Position numbers and translations under genes: made by a program. Shown one piece after another: positions 33,730 through 42,610 of a stretch of DNA of 64,000 nucleotides. A model generated the notes under the pieces. The model saw nothing but the letters and a program-made list of their open reading frames with translations, did not search any database and was not told where the DNA came from. The number at the start of each line of letters is the position of its first letter. The first letter of the stretch is position 1. The stretch comes from Geobacter sp. OR-1 (GTDB lineage Bacteria; Desulfobacterota; Desulfuromonadia; Geobacterales; DSM-12255). The stretch covers positions 248,001-312,000 of the forward strand of contig NZ_BAZF01000001.1 in assembly GCF_000813145.1 (NCBI RefSeq), written 5' to 3'.

Positions 33730-35016
33730 ATGCCGCTGTCCCGCTACCTGAAAATCTACCACGACCGCGACCGGCCGGGCCATTACCTCCTCTACTCCAC
33801 GAAAAAGGGGTCGCTCATCCGGCTCTCCGCGGCCAAACTGGCCTTGGCCGCCGGTGACGGCGAACTGCCTGCGGCCGACAGGGAGACGCTGACCCGGCTG
33901 GAGATGCTGGTGGACGACCCGGCAGCGGAGCGGGCCGCCATGGCCGGTATCGTGGCCAGGAGCAACGAGCGGAGCACCAGCTTCTCGGCAACTGTGGCTC
34001 TGACCATGGCGTGCAACCTCGCCTGTCCCTACTGCTTTGAAGAGGGTTTCCGCCATAACCAGGCCATGACCGACGAGACTGCCGGGCTGCTGACAGGATA
34101 CATCCAAAGGGAGCAGATAGCCAAGGGACGGAATGTGCAGATCCGCTTCTACGGCGGCGAGCCGTTGATGGCGCTTGCCATGCTGAAGCGGATCGCGGCC
34201 GAACTGCAGGAGGCGGCCAACCAACAGGGGACCGAATTCCGCTGCACCATGGTGACCAACGCCACCCTCCTCACCCCGCAAGTGGTGGCAGAACTGCTGC
34301 CGCTGGGGCTGACTGCCGCCCAGGTGACGCTCGACGGGCCGAAGGAGATCCACGACCCGCAACGCCCCTTCGTATCCGGCAAGGGGAGCTTCGACACCAT
34401 CCTGGCCAATCTCGTTGCGGTCCACCGGATGGTCACCCTGAAGCCGGGCGGCAACTTCACCCGCGACAATTATCGCGAGTTCCCGCGGCTGCTCGATAGC
34501 ATGCTGGCCGCTGGGATCGACCCGCAGCGGCTCGACCCGGTCATCTTTGCGCCGATCCTCCCCAAATCCGGCAACAGTGCGGTTCGAGACGCGGCCGGGT
34601 GCTGCGTGTCGTGCGCAGAGCCGTGGCTGGCCGAAGCGGCCGTGATGCTGCGGCAAGAGACGAAGAAGCGCGGGTTCAAGGTGGAGAAGCCGGCCATGGG
34701 GGCATGCATGGTGGAGTTCGGCAACGACATGGTGGTGAACTGGGACGGCAGCATCTACAAATGCCCCGGCTTCATGGGGTGGCCGGAACTGAGCATCGGC
34801 ACGCTGGCAACCGGGATCAGGGAGTACGGCGAATCGCACAACCTCAAGCTCTGGCAGAACGACGAATGCCTGGACTGCCCCTACCTGCCGCTCTGCTTCG
34901 GCGGCTGCCGCCTGATTACCTACCAGCAGACCGGCGCCATGAAGCAAGCAGCCTGCCGCCGCGATTATTACGACGCATGCCTGGAACAACTGATCAACCC
35001 ATCATCACCCTGCTGA
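33730..35016 (+). CDS. Geopeptide radical SAM/SPASM maturase
   Basis: A 428-residue radical-SAM enzyme. An N-terminal region of about 85 residues (LKIYHDRDRPGHYLLYSTKK) may bind the leader. The SAM cluster motif is CNLACPYC (Cys95, 99, 102), followed by IRFYGGEPLM. The C-terminal third is a SPASM domain with many cysteines (GCCVSCAEPW, GACMVEFGND, YKCPGF, CLDCPYLPLCFGGC, AACRRDYYDAC) able to hold two extra Fe-S clusters. Relatives install thioether or similar cross-links in peptides. GGAG precedes the ATG. The layout matches the family named in Geobacter as geopeptide radical SAM maturase; this name is from memory, the motifs are seen. Confidence 0.85.
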   Translation: MPLSRYLKIYHDRDRPGHYLLYSTKKGSLIRLSAAKLALAAGDGELPAADRETLTRLEMLVDDPAAERAAMAGIVARSNERSTSFSATVALTMACNLACPYCFEEGFRHNQAMTDETAGLLTGYIQREQIAKGRNVQIRFYGGEPLMALAMLKRIAAELQEAANQQGTEFRCTMVTNATLLTPQVVAELLPLGLTAAQVTLDGPKEIHDPQRPFVSGKGSFDTILANLVAVHRMVTLKPGGNFTRDNYREFPRLLDSMLAAGIDPQRLDPVIFAPILPKSGNSAVRDAAGCCVSCAEPWLAEAAVMLRQETKKRGFKVEKPAMGACMVEFGNDMVVNWDGSIYKCPGFMGWPELSIGTLATGIREYGESHNLKLWQNDECLDCPYLPLCFGGCRLITYQQTGAMKQAACRRDYYDACLEQLINPSSPC

Positions 35017-35028
35017 AGCTTACAAAAG

Positions 35029-35061
35029 TTTTCACTCTCCCCTATTCGGCATATAATATGC
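35029..35061 (+). promoter_or_regulatory. Promoter region of the histidine kinase (sigma-70 or sigma-54-like)
   Basis: TTTTCA (35029-35034) and TATAAT (35052-35057) are 17 bases apart. The same bases also form CGGCAT-ATAAT-ATGCT, with GG (35048-35049) and GC (35060-35061) ten bases apart as in sigma-54 promoters. Which one works cannot be told from sequence. Confidence 0.45.
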
Positions 35062-35137
35062 TATCCTTTCAATTACACGAAATCAAAGGATAAACGCCCG
35101 TCGGGTCGTTTCGGGCCATCAAAATCAGGGGAAATAG

Positions 35138-36709
35138 ATGCTTTCAGGAGTTCACAAAATCAGGGTACCCGCAAGCCTTCGGTTCCGGCTGTTCGCCGCC
35201 TTCTCGGCCTTTGCCCTGCTCATGTCCACTGTCTTCACCGCCCTCTGGATTTTGCACGACATGCCGATATACAAGGCCAATTCCGTGGAAAAGGCCAACC
35301 TCCTTGCCGGCCAGCTCTCCAGCTCGATCCGCCTGCCGCTCTTTGCCGGCGACCGGGAGGCGGTTGCCCGGTATGCCGGCGAAACCGCCCGGCAGCACGG
35401 GGTGCACCGGGTAATCGTGCTGGATGAAAAGGGGCTGGTGATTTCGGACGTGTCGCTGTCGCCCGGTGCCCCGGACGCCAAGCACCTGAAGATCGAAGCC
35501 GGGGTCGTTGCCGGCGATTTCGGGCCGTCCGTGGACCAGCTGATGAGCGGCGGGGCCGCCTCCAGGGGTAAGATCGGCACGGTGCAGCTGGAGATGAACG
35601 ACGATGAGCTGAACCGGCAGATCTACTCCCTGCTGCTGACCTCCATCATCACCGGGATCGTTTTCTGGCTGCTGTTCATGGTCATCGGCTACCAGATTGT
35701 CAGGTGGGCGACCCAGTCGATCGAGCCGCTGGTGAACGGCCTCAGGACGATGCATAGCGGCGATTACAGCGCCAGGATCGCCACCTGCGGCCAGGACGAG
35801 CTGGCGGAAGCCGCCACGGCTATCAACCAGCTGGCCGAGGCGTTGCAGTTACGCGAGGCCGAAAACGCCCGGCTCAACAACGAACTGATCGACGCCATGA
35901 AAAACGAGGTGCGGGACGAGCGGCGCAAGATCATGGCCAAGCTGATCCAGACCAACCGGATGACCTCGCTGGGGCTGCTGGTATCGGGCGCGGCGCATGA
36001 GATCAATACCCCCAACGGCGCCATCAGGCTGGCAGGGCAGAAGTTCGCCCGGATCTGGGACGGCGCGGCCCGGATTCTGGACCGGATGAAACGGGACGAG
36101 GGGGATTTTCTCCTGGGCGGGGTCAATTACACCGTGGCCAGGATCGAGGTCACCAATTCGCTGGAGCTGATCGAACGCTGCACCGGCAGGATCGACCAGG
36201 TCCTGAAGAACCTGAGGCAGTACAGTATCGGCGAGCAGAGCCAGCTGACCGAAAATATCAGCATCAACGGCGTGGTCAATGACGCGCTGGCGATCATAGC
36301 CGCTCACCGGCAGATGGAGGATATCGCCATCGACCGGCAGCTCAATGAGGGGATACCGCCGGTGACCGGGAACCGTTACCAGCTCGGCCAGGTGGTCACC
36401 AACCTGCTGCTGAACGCGGTACAGGCCATTCCCGAGGGACGGCGGGGGACAATCGCCGTGATTACCGGCAGGGACGATACAACCGGGGATATTACGGTTA
36501 CGGTGAGGGACAACGGGGCCGGGATTGCCGACGAGGTCAGGGGGAGGCTCATGGAGCCGTTCTTCTCGACCCGCTTTGAAAAGGGTGGGAGCGGCCTCGG
36601 CCTGTACATCTCCAACTATATCGTCAGCGAGCACAACGGCTCGCTCACGTTCGATTCGGGCCGGGACCGGGGGACATCGTTTACGGTCAGGCTCCCCGCA
36701 GCCCACTAG
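35138..36709 (+). CDS. Sensor histidine kinase with periplasmic sensor and HAMP
   Basis: A 523-residue membrane kinase: first membrane segment about 17-40, periplasmic sensor about 41-165, second segment about 166-188, HAMP about 190-245, then a coiled region and the kinase core. The phospho-acceptor is His287 in GAAHEINTPNG. The ATPase has VVTNLLLNAVQAIPEG (N box), VRDNGAGI (G1), PFFSTRFEKGGSGLGLYISN (F and G2). It is of the NtrB/ZraS-like kind with the HEINTP variant. A convergent NtrC-type regulator gene ends 13 bases after its stop and may be its partner. Confidence 0.92.
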   Translation: MLSGVHKIRVPASLRFRLFAAFSAFALLMSTVFTALWILHDMPIYKANSVEKANLLAGQLSSSIRLPLFAGDREAVARYAGETARQHGVHRVIVLDEKGLVISDVSLSPGAPDAKHLKIEAGVVAGDFGPSVDQLMSGGAASRGKIGTVQLEMNDDELNRQIYSLLLTSIITGIVFWLLFMVIGYQIVRWATQSIEPLVNGLRTMHSGDYSARIATCGQDELAEAATAINQLAEALQLREAENARLNNELIDAMKNEVRDERRKIMAKLIQTNRMTSLGLLVSGAAHEINTPNGAIRLAGQKFARIWDGAARILDRMKRDEGDFLLGGVNYTVARIEVTNSLELIERCTGRIDQVLKNLRQYSIGEQSQLTENISINGVVNDALAIIAAHRQMEDIAIDRQLNEGIPPVTGNRYQLGQVVTNLLLNAVQAIPEGRRGTIAVITGRDDTTGDITVTVRDNGAGIADEVRGRLMEPFFSTRFEKGGSGLGLYISNYIVSEHNGSLTFDSGRDRGTSFTVRLPAAH

Positions 36710-36722
36710 CAGGCCCCCCGCC

Positions 36723-38138
36723 TTACCCTTCTTCGAGTTTCCGGCGCAGGGTATGGCGGCCGATCCCGAGGATATCCGCAGCCATCCCCTTCCTGCCTTC
36801 GCTCCGCTTCATCGCCTCCTGGATCATGATATGCTCGATCTGCTCCAGGGTGGGGAATTCGGGAAACACCAGATGCATGCTGAACGGCCCTTTCCCGGCC
36901 GACCCGTCCGTGTCCCCCACCACCTCCTGCTTCAGTGACAACCCCGGAAAATCGTGCTGGGTCAGCAGCCCGCTCCGGCTGACCACGACCGCGTTGCTGA
37001 CCCGGTTGACCAGCTCCCTGACATTGCCCGGGAAGTCGTAATTGCCGAGCAGGTACTGCAACTCGGTAGAAAGCCGCGGCGCCGGCCTCCCCACGCTCTT
37101 TGCCGCCTGCCTGGCATAATGGTTCACCAGGGGCAGGATATCCTCCTTCCGCTCCCGTAGCGGGGGAATATGCAGCTGGTGGTAACAGAGCCGGTGAAAC
37201 AGGTCTTCCCGGAACTTCCGCTCGCTGATCAGCTTTTTGAAATCACGGTTGGAGGCGGTGACGATCCGGGCGTCGCTCTTCATGACGTAATCCGACCCGA
37301 GCCGGTAATACTCGTTCTCCTGCAGCAGCCTGAGCAGCTTGACCTGGGAGTCGTGGCTGAGATCGCCGATCTCGTCCAGGAACAGGGTCCCGCCCTGGGC
37401 CTGGGCGATCAGACCGTCGCGCTGCTCGGCCGCGCCGGTGAACGCCCCTTTCTTGTGCCCGAACAGGGTATCGTCAAACATCAGCGGGTCGAGTCCGGCG
37501 ACATTGATCGGCACGAACTTCCCCTTCAGCCCGCTCGCCTTGTGCACCGCTGATGCGATCAGCTCCTTGCCGACCCCGGTTTCGCCGGTGATGAACACCG
37601 GATACCGGGAGGGGGAGATGGTCTCGATCAGCTTGAAGATCGACCGCATCTTTTCACTGCTGGTGATGATCTGCTTGAAGTTGTCCGGCTTCTCCAGAGG
37701 GGTGCCGAGCAGGTATTCCTTGAGCTGGCGGTTCTGGCTGGCGAGTTCCGATATCTTGAGTGCATTGGTCAGGCAGGTGATGAGGCGGTTGGAATCGACC
37801 GGCTTGGTGAGATAATCGATGGCCCCGAGCTTGATGCAGCTGACCGCATTGCCGACATCGCTGATTCCGGTCATCACGACCACCGGCAGGGACGGACAGG
37901 TCTTGTTGACCACCGGCAGCAGGTCCGAACCGGTCACCACCGGCATTACCCAGTCCATGAACAGGACCGCGTAATTATTCTTCTCCAGCTCGGCCAGGAG
38001 CCGGCTGCTGTCGTCCAGGGTAACCGCCTTGCAGAGGCCGCTGCTTTCAGCGACGAAGCGGATCTCGTTCAGGAAATCGCGGTCGTCGTCGAGAAACAGG
38101 GCGACCGGCAAAGGTGTGGCTGCAAATCTGTCGGGCAT
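36723..38138 (-). CDS. NtrC-type sigma-54 activating response regulator
   Basis: A 471-residue regulator: receiver domain 10-130 with phospho-acceptor Asp62 (LFMDWVMPVVTG), AAA+ domain from about 150 with GETGVGKE, the sigma-54 contact loop KKGAFTGA and LFLDEIGDLSHDSQ, and a C-terminal Fis-type helix-turn-helix (AADILGIGRHTLRRKLEE). It should activate sigma-54 promoters when phosphorylated. It lies convergent to the histidine kinase rather than in one operon with it, so the pairing is inferred. The ATG follows GGGGGAAAAAC. Confidence 0.94.
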   Translation of the reverse strand: MPDRFAATPLPVALFLDDDRDFLNEIRFVAESSGLCKAVTLDDSSRLLAELEKNNYAVLFMDWVMPVVTGSDLLPVVNKTCPSLPVVVMTGISDVGNAVSCIKLGAIDYLTKPVDSNRLITCLTNALKISELASQNRQLKEYLLGTPLEKPDNFKQIITSSEKMRSIFKLIETISPSRYPVFITGETGVGKELIASAVHKASGLKGKFVPINVAGLDPLMFDDTLFGHKKGAFTGAAEQRDGLIAQAQGGTLFLDEIGDLSHDSQVKLLRLLQENEYYRLGSDYVMKSDARIVTASNRDFKKLISERKFREDLFHRLCYHQLHIPPLRERKEDILPLVNHYARQAAKSVGRPAPRLSTELQYLLGNYDFPGNVRELVNRVSNAVVVSRSGLLTQHDFPGLSLKQEVVGDTDGSAGKGPFSMHLVFPEFPTLEQIEHIMIQEAMKRSEGRKGMAADILGIGRHTLRRKLEEG

Positions 38139-38160
38139 ATCGGTTTTTCCCCCTGCAGGG

Positions 38161-39468
38161 CTATTGCAACAGTTCTGCCATTATTGCGCCGTTCCGGACC
38201 CAGGTCACCCGGACCGGGACGATCCGGTTCCCCAGATCTTCATCGGACTCGAAACAGACGCTCAGGTAATTCGGCGTCAGGCCGTGCCAGAGCCGGTCAC
38301 CGGACCGCTGCAGCACCAGCGCCTCCAGGGTCCGGCCGGCAAAACGGCTCTGATACTGGAGCTTCTTCCGTTCCCCGAGGTTCCGCAACTGCTCGGCCCT
38401 GGCGGTGACCACGCTGCTCTGCAGATGACCCGGCATTGCGGCCGCCGCAGTGCCGGGACGGGACGAAAACGGGAACACATGCAGGTATGCGACCGGCAGA
38501 TCTTCGATGAGTTGCACCGTTGCGGAAAAATCCGCCACGGTTTCACCCGGGAACCCGGCAATGACGTCGAAACCGAGGCAGAGGTCCGGAACCCTGGCCA
38601 CTGCCCTGAGACAGAGATCCCGGAAGCCGCTTCCTCCGTAGCGCCGGTTCATCCGGGAGAGCACCGCGTCGGAACCGCTCTGCAGCGGGAGATGGAGATG
38701 GGGGGCGATCAGTCCGGAGGCGGCGATGAAGTCGAGCAGTTCCGGCGTAATATCCTGCGGCTCCAGGGAGCCGAGCCGGAGACGCTCGACCGCCCGCTGC
38801 TTTTCGATCTTTTGCAGCAGCCGGAGCAGGGAGTTCGGCGGCGAAAGATCCCGGCCGTAGCACCCCAGGTGAATCCCGGTCAGGACGATCTCGCGGAACC
38901 CTTCGGCAGCAAGGCGGGCCACGCCGTCGAGCACCTCTTCCGCTGCCACGCTCCGGCTCCGGCCCCGCGCATACGGCACGATGCAGTAGGAGCAGAAACT
39001 GTCGCAGCCGTTCTGGATCTGCAAAAAGGCGCGGGTATGCTCGCTGAAGCTCGAAAGCTGCAAGCCGGCGGTTTCGGAAAGGCCGCCGATATCGGATACG
39101 AGCACCCGCTGCGGAGTCCCGGCGGCTGTCAGCAGCTCGGGCAGACGCCGCTTCTCTTCGTTGCCGATCACCAGCTCGACCTCGGCCATGGCCGAGAGCT
39201 GTTCCGGCGCCACCTGGGCATAGCAGCCGGTAACGATGATCCGCGCCGCCGGGTTGCGCCGTTTGGCCCGGCGCACCAGCTTGCGCGACTCGGCATCGGT
39301 CCTGGCCGTGACCGTGCAGGTATTGATGACGTAGAACTCCGCCGGCTCCTCGAACGGCACAACAGCGAAGCCGCTCTGCTCAAGGCTTTCGATCATGGCC
39401 GCCGACTCGAACTGGTTGGTCTTGCAGCCAAGGGTGGTTACGGCGACCCGTTTCTGTTCACTATTCAA
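38161..39468 (-). CDS. mtaB: MtaB, tRNA t6A37 methylthiotransferase
   Basis: MtaB adds a methylthio group to t6A37 of tRNA. The 435-residue protein has the N-terminal UPF0004 cysteines (TTLGCKTNQFES, YVINTCTVTARTDAESRK, IIVTGCYAQ), the radical-SAM motif CDSFCSYC followed by IVPYARGRSRSV, and a C-terminal TRAM-like region. CKTNQFES and TVTARTDAESRK distinguish MtaB from MiaB and RimO. The start is a TTG (39466-39468) that overlaps the mnmA stop and lies inside a heptamer repeat run; AAGGG precedes it. Confidence 0.93.
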   Translation of the reverse strand: MNSEQKRVAVTTLGCKTNQFESAAMIESLEQSGFAVVPFEEPAEFYVINTCTVTARTDAESRKLVRRAKRRNPAARIIVTGCYAQVAPEQLSAMAEVELVIGNEEKRRLPELLTAAGTPQRVLVSDIGGLSETAGLQLSSFSEHTRAFLQIQNGCDSFCSYCIVPYARGRSRSVAAEEVLDGVARLAAEGFREIVLTGIHLGCYGRDLSPPNSLLRLLQKIEKQRAVERLRLGSLEPQDITPELLDFIAASGLIAPHLHLPLQSGSDAVLSRMNRRYGGSGFRDLCLRAVARVPDLCLGFDVIAGFPGETVADFSATVQLIEDLPVAYLHVFPFSSRPGTAAAAMPGHLQSSVVTARAEQLRNLGERKKLQYQSRFAGRTLEALVLQRSGDRLWHGLTPNYLSVCFESDEDLGNRIVPVRVTWVRNGAIMAELLQ

Positions 39469-39486
39469 AGTTCACCCTTCACCCCT
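39455..39486. repeat. TTCAC heptamer repeat across the mnmA-mtaB junction
   Basis: Successive heptamers TTCACTA, TTCAAAG, TTCACCC, TTCACCC cover the last codons of mnmA and the first codons of mtaB. They resemble the heptamers at 3018-3102. Here the repeat is translated in both genes. Confidence 0.5.
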
Positions 39487-40529
39487 TTTTCAATCCAGCC
39501 GCCGCCGAGCACCAGATCGTTGTCGTACAGGACCACTGCCTGGCCCGGGGTGACCGATTTCTGCGGCTGACTGAAGCTGACAGCGATCATCCCGTTCCCG
39601 GCGTCCGTCACCGCGCAGGCGGCAGGCTGGTGGCGGTACCGGATCTTGCAGGCCGCCTGCAGGGGGAGCGCCGGGGTGCAGAGCCAGTTGAAGCCGGATG
39701 CCAGCAGGCCGTTGCAGTATAGATCCCCCTCGATCCCGGCGATTACTTCGTTCCGGGCGGCATCGACCCCAAGGACGTAGAGCGGCTCTGAATATGCGAT
39801 GCCGAGCCCGCGGCGTTGGCCGACGGTGTAACGGTGGATGCCATGATGCCTTCCCAAGACCCTGCCGCTACCGTCTATAACCGCCCCTTCCCGCGCTGAG
39901 AGGCCGCACTCTGCTTCCAGGAACCGGACATAGTCGTCGTCCGGGATGAAACAGATCTCCTGGCTTTCTCCCTTGTCCTTGACCGGCAGTCCGAACTCGG
40001 CGGCCATTGTTCTTACCCGGTCCTTGGTGAGCCCGCCGAGCGGGAACATGACCCGGGCCAGCTGTTCTGAGCCGAGGGCGAACAGGAAATAAGACTGGTC
40101 CTTGCGGGGATCGATCCCCTTGAGCAGCCGGCTGGCTCCGGCCTCCGGGTGTTCGACCCGGGCGTAATGGCCGGTGGCCAGGAAATCGGCCCCCAGCTCC
40201 AAGGCGAGGTCGAGCAGCAGGCCGAACTTGATCAGCGGGTTACACCGGGCGCACGGGTTGGGGGTGCGGCCGCTACGGTACTCGGCTGCGAAATAATCCT
40301 TGACCGCCTTACGGAACGGCTCTACCAGGTTGACGGTATGGTGCGGAATCCCGAGATGGCCGGCCACGGCCGCGGCATCGTCGATATGCTGCCGCCGTTC
40401 GTCGTCCAGCACCTGCATGGTGATGCCGAAGACCTCGTGTCCGGCCTTTTGCAGCATGGCGGCAGTAACCGAGGAATCGACCCCGCCGCTCATCGCCACT
40501 GCGATCTTCATTTTTCCCGGCCCGGACAT
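39465..40529 (-). CDS. mnmA: MnmA, tRNA-specific 2-thiouridylase
   Basis: MnmA thiolates U34 of tRNAs for Lys, Glu and Gln. Started at the ATG at 40529 (GGAGA upstream) it has 354 residues; an ATG at 40511 is the alternative. The PP-loop is AVAMSGGVDSSVTAA, the catalytic cysteines are in GRTPNPCARCNPLIKF and ESQEICFIPDDDY, and ATGHYARVEH is also typical. It is coupled to mtaB, giving a two-gene tRNA modification unit on the minus strand. Confidence 0.96.
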   Translation of the reverse strand: MSGPGKMKIAVAMSGGVDSSVTAAMLQKAGHEVFGITMQVLDDERRQHIDDAAAVAGHLGIPHHTVNLVEPFRKAVKDYFAAEYRSGRTPNPCARCNPLIKFGLLLDLALELGADFLATGHYARVEHPEAGASRLLKGIDPRKDQSYFLFALGSEQLARVMFPLGGLTKDRVRTMAAEFGLPVKDKGESQEICFIPDDDYVRFLEAECGLSAREGAVIDGSGRVLGRHHGIHRYTVGQRRGLGIAYSEPLYVLGVDAARNEVIAGIEGDLYCNGLLASGFNWLCTPALPLQAACKIRYRHQPAACAVTDAGNGMIAVSFSQPQKSVTPGQAVVLYDNDLVLGGGWIEKGVKGEL

Positions 40530-40542
40530 CGGCTCTCCAAAA

Positions 40543-40570
40543 TAAAGAGGAAGCCCGAAGGCTTCCCGAA
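40543..40570 (-). terminator. Terminator between cysE and mnmA
   Basis: GGAAGCC and GGCTTCC pair around a CGAA loop; on the minus strand CTTTATTTT follows. It would end transcripts from cysE before mnmA. Confidence 0.65.
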
Positions 40571-40659
40571 AATTACCAGTATTTCTGCCTAACATTTCTT
40601 ACCGCAAAGACGCAAAGTTCGCAAAGAAAAAACAGAAGATTTTTTTGAATTACCGTTGT

Positions 40660-41338
40660 TTATTGCCGGTTAACAACCTTCTTCAGCTCCTCGTGCTCTT
40701 TGGCCAGCTCGGCGTATTTCTTTTCCAGCTCCCGGATCTGGTCGAACAGGCAGGAAATCGCCTTGGCCTCCGGGTCCGGCATCTTGCCATGTTCGAGATC
40801 CGGCTTGCCGACCTTTTTCTCTTCAGAGGCCATGACCACTCGGCCGGGGATGCCGACCACGGAGGCGTGCGGCGGGACCTCCTTGACCACGACGGAGTTC
40901 GAGCCGATCTTGCTGTCGTTGCCGACCGTGAACGGCCCGAGCACCTTGGCGCCGGAACCGATCACCACATTGTCGCCGATGGTGGGATGGCGCTTGACCT
41001 TGTCCCAGGTGACCCCGCCCAGGGTGACGCCGTGATACATGGTAACGTTGTCGCCGATCTCGGCGGTCTCGCCGATCACTACCCCCATGCCGTGATCGAT
41101 GAAAAACTTCCGGCCGATCCTGGCGCCGGGATGGATCTCGATACCGGTGATGAACCGGCTGACCTGCGAGGTGAGCCGCCCCAGGAAAAACCAGTTCGTG
41201 CGTCCAGAACCAGTGGGCGATCCGGTGCATCCAGATCGCATGGAGCCCCGGATAGCAGAACAGCACCTCAAGAAAGTTCCGGGCCGCCGGGTCGCGGTCG
41301 AAAACCGAATTTATGTCTTCTTTCATCCTGCTAAACAT
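40660..41338 (-). pseudogene. cysE: Serine O-acetyltransferase with an internal frameshift
   Basis: CysE makes O-acetylserine for cysteine synthesis. The gene starts at 41338 ([25 protein letters not shown] upstream) and reads normally to [10 protein letters not shown] near 41198; the rest of the protein ([19 protein letters not shown]-type hexapeptides, [29 protein letters not shown]) is in another frame down to 40660. The join needs the loss of one base at about 41197 (an extra C on the plus strand). This may be a true mutation or a sequencing error. If the frame is restored the protein is about 225 residues with a charged helical tail ([19 protein letters not shown]). Confidence 0.85.
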
Positions 41339-41555
41339 ATATCACCTCACCCCGGAACCCGCCGACAGCAGGGCTGTCCCGGCACAATGCGAAAAGATAT
41401 TGAAATCAGATAATAATTATCTGGTAACATACCTGACCATTTATATCAATTATTATTTCCCCATCTCAAGCCGCAACATCCGGATATGACTGCTCCCCTT
41501 GCAATACCGTTATCATCTGCTATGGTTGAAGAATTGTGCACACAGGAGAAATACC

Positions 41556-42101
41556 TTGCTACTTCCGGAAGATCAGGAAAAATATCCATTTGCGAGTGTG
41601 CTCGACATCGATCCACACGAACGGCTGGCCACCCTGGAAAAGGAGATCGCCGGGGTGAGCGCTGTTGAGCTGCTGTCCCGGGGGCTCGCTGCACTGGACT
41701 CCGATTCCCTCCTTGCCCTAGTCTGCCTCGAACGCGCCAACGAAGAGATCCGGACCCCGGAGCTGCACTCCGCCCTGGGGTTCTGCCTGGCAAAGGAGCG
41801 AGTCGAGTTCGGCCGCGCCATGGAACTCTGCCGCGCCGCCATCGATGCCGAGCCGGGCAACACCAGGCATTATCTCTATCTCGGCCGGGTCTTTCTCATG
41901 CAGGGAAAGAAAAACGAGGCCCTGGAAGTATACCACGAAGGACTCAGCCATGGGGACGATGCCGAGATAAAAGCGGACATAAAACTGGTGGGATCGCGCC
42001 GCCGCCCGGTAATCCCGATCCTGCAGCGGGAGCATATCCTCAACCGGTCGCTCGGCTATATCATCGAAAAGGTCTCACGGAAGAAGAAAAAAGTAGATTA
42101 G
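41556..42101 (+). CDS. TPR-like repeat protein
   Basis: The frame opens from 41499, but the TTG at 41556-41558 has AGGAG seven bases upstream and gives 181 residues. The middle holds TPR-like helices (LHSALGFCLAKERVEFGRAM, NTRHYLYLGRVFLMQGKKNE, ALEVYHEGLSHGDD) and the end is basic (KVSRKKKKVD). It is probably a cytoplasmic adaptor. No family name is recognised, and it stands alone. Confidence 0.7.
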   Translation: MLLPEDQEKYPFASVLDIDPHERLATLEKEIAGVSAVELLSRGLAALDSDSLLALVCLERANEEIRTPELHSALGFCLAKERVEFGRAMELCRAAIDAEPGNTRHYLYLGRVFLMQGKKNEALEVYHEGLSHGDDAEIKADIKLVGSRRRPVIPILQREHILNRSLGYIIEKVSRKKKKVD

Positions 42102-42380
42102 CCCCCCCGCCTGCCTGTGCTATCATCGTTTTATCAAGATGAGACGTGAACTCGCAGAAAACAACGGTAACATTAATAACAGTATTTTATTCCGCGTAGT
42201 TATATAAATACTTACATTAACTAACAAATATAGTTATATATTTTTAACAATATTTTGCAGTAAGCTTTTTCGACATTACGATATCGATATCTTTTACTAA
42301 AACAAATAATGCTTATCACCAATTCCTCCCGTTGGACCGGCTAATCAATGAGAACCGGAGCTTCCAGCACCCTCCATCTC
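42102..42380. other. Gap with a very AT-rich island
   Basis: About 42160-42310 is strongly AT-rich (TTATATAAATAC, TATAGTTATATA, TTTTTAACAATA) against the GC-rich background. No gene is visible. It could be a promoter or nucleoid-protein region or a scar of acquired DNA. Further right the direct repeat TGATCGCCAAGCC occurs twice. Confidence 0.5.
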
Positions 42381-42563
42381 TCATAGCTGTCGCAAAGGTA
42401 TGCCTGATCGCCAAGCCTGATCGCCAAGCCTGGTCGCCCGGTTGCAGGGAGCCCTCTTTGTCCCGTGTTGGGCCACCAGTCCCAAACTGGTAAGACTCCG
42501 CCCTCCCCCCCAGTACTCGCAAGTTTCGCAACATTTCCAAACAGTATCTATCGGTTGCACCAT
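42381..42563 (-). CDS. Small Cys-containing protein
   Basis: A 60-residue frame whose ATG at 42563 follows GGGAGG at good spacing. It reads VWKCCETCEYWGGGRSL, then LVAQHGTKRAPCN. The C-x2-C-x-Y-W-G pattern followed about 25 residues later by a Cys-Asn resembles small metal-binding or zinc-ribbon-like proteins. A longer overlapping frame at 42316-42588 lacks these features. Function unknown. Confidence 0.5.
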   Translation of the reverse strand: MVQPIDTVWKCCETCEYWGGGRSLTSLGLVAQHGTKRAPCNRATRLGDQAWRSGIPLRQL

Positions 42564-42610
42564 GGCTGTACCCTCCCATCCAGATCATTGCCAGTTCAGT
42601 TCAGATAGCA

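Noticed and set aside
42316-42588. 90-codon minus-strand frame
   Set aside because: It overlaps the shorter frame at 42381-42563, which has a better ribosome site and a cysteine motif; the longer one shows no protein-like features.
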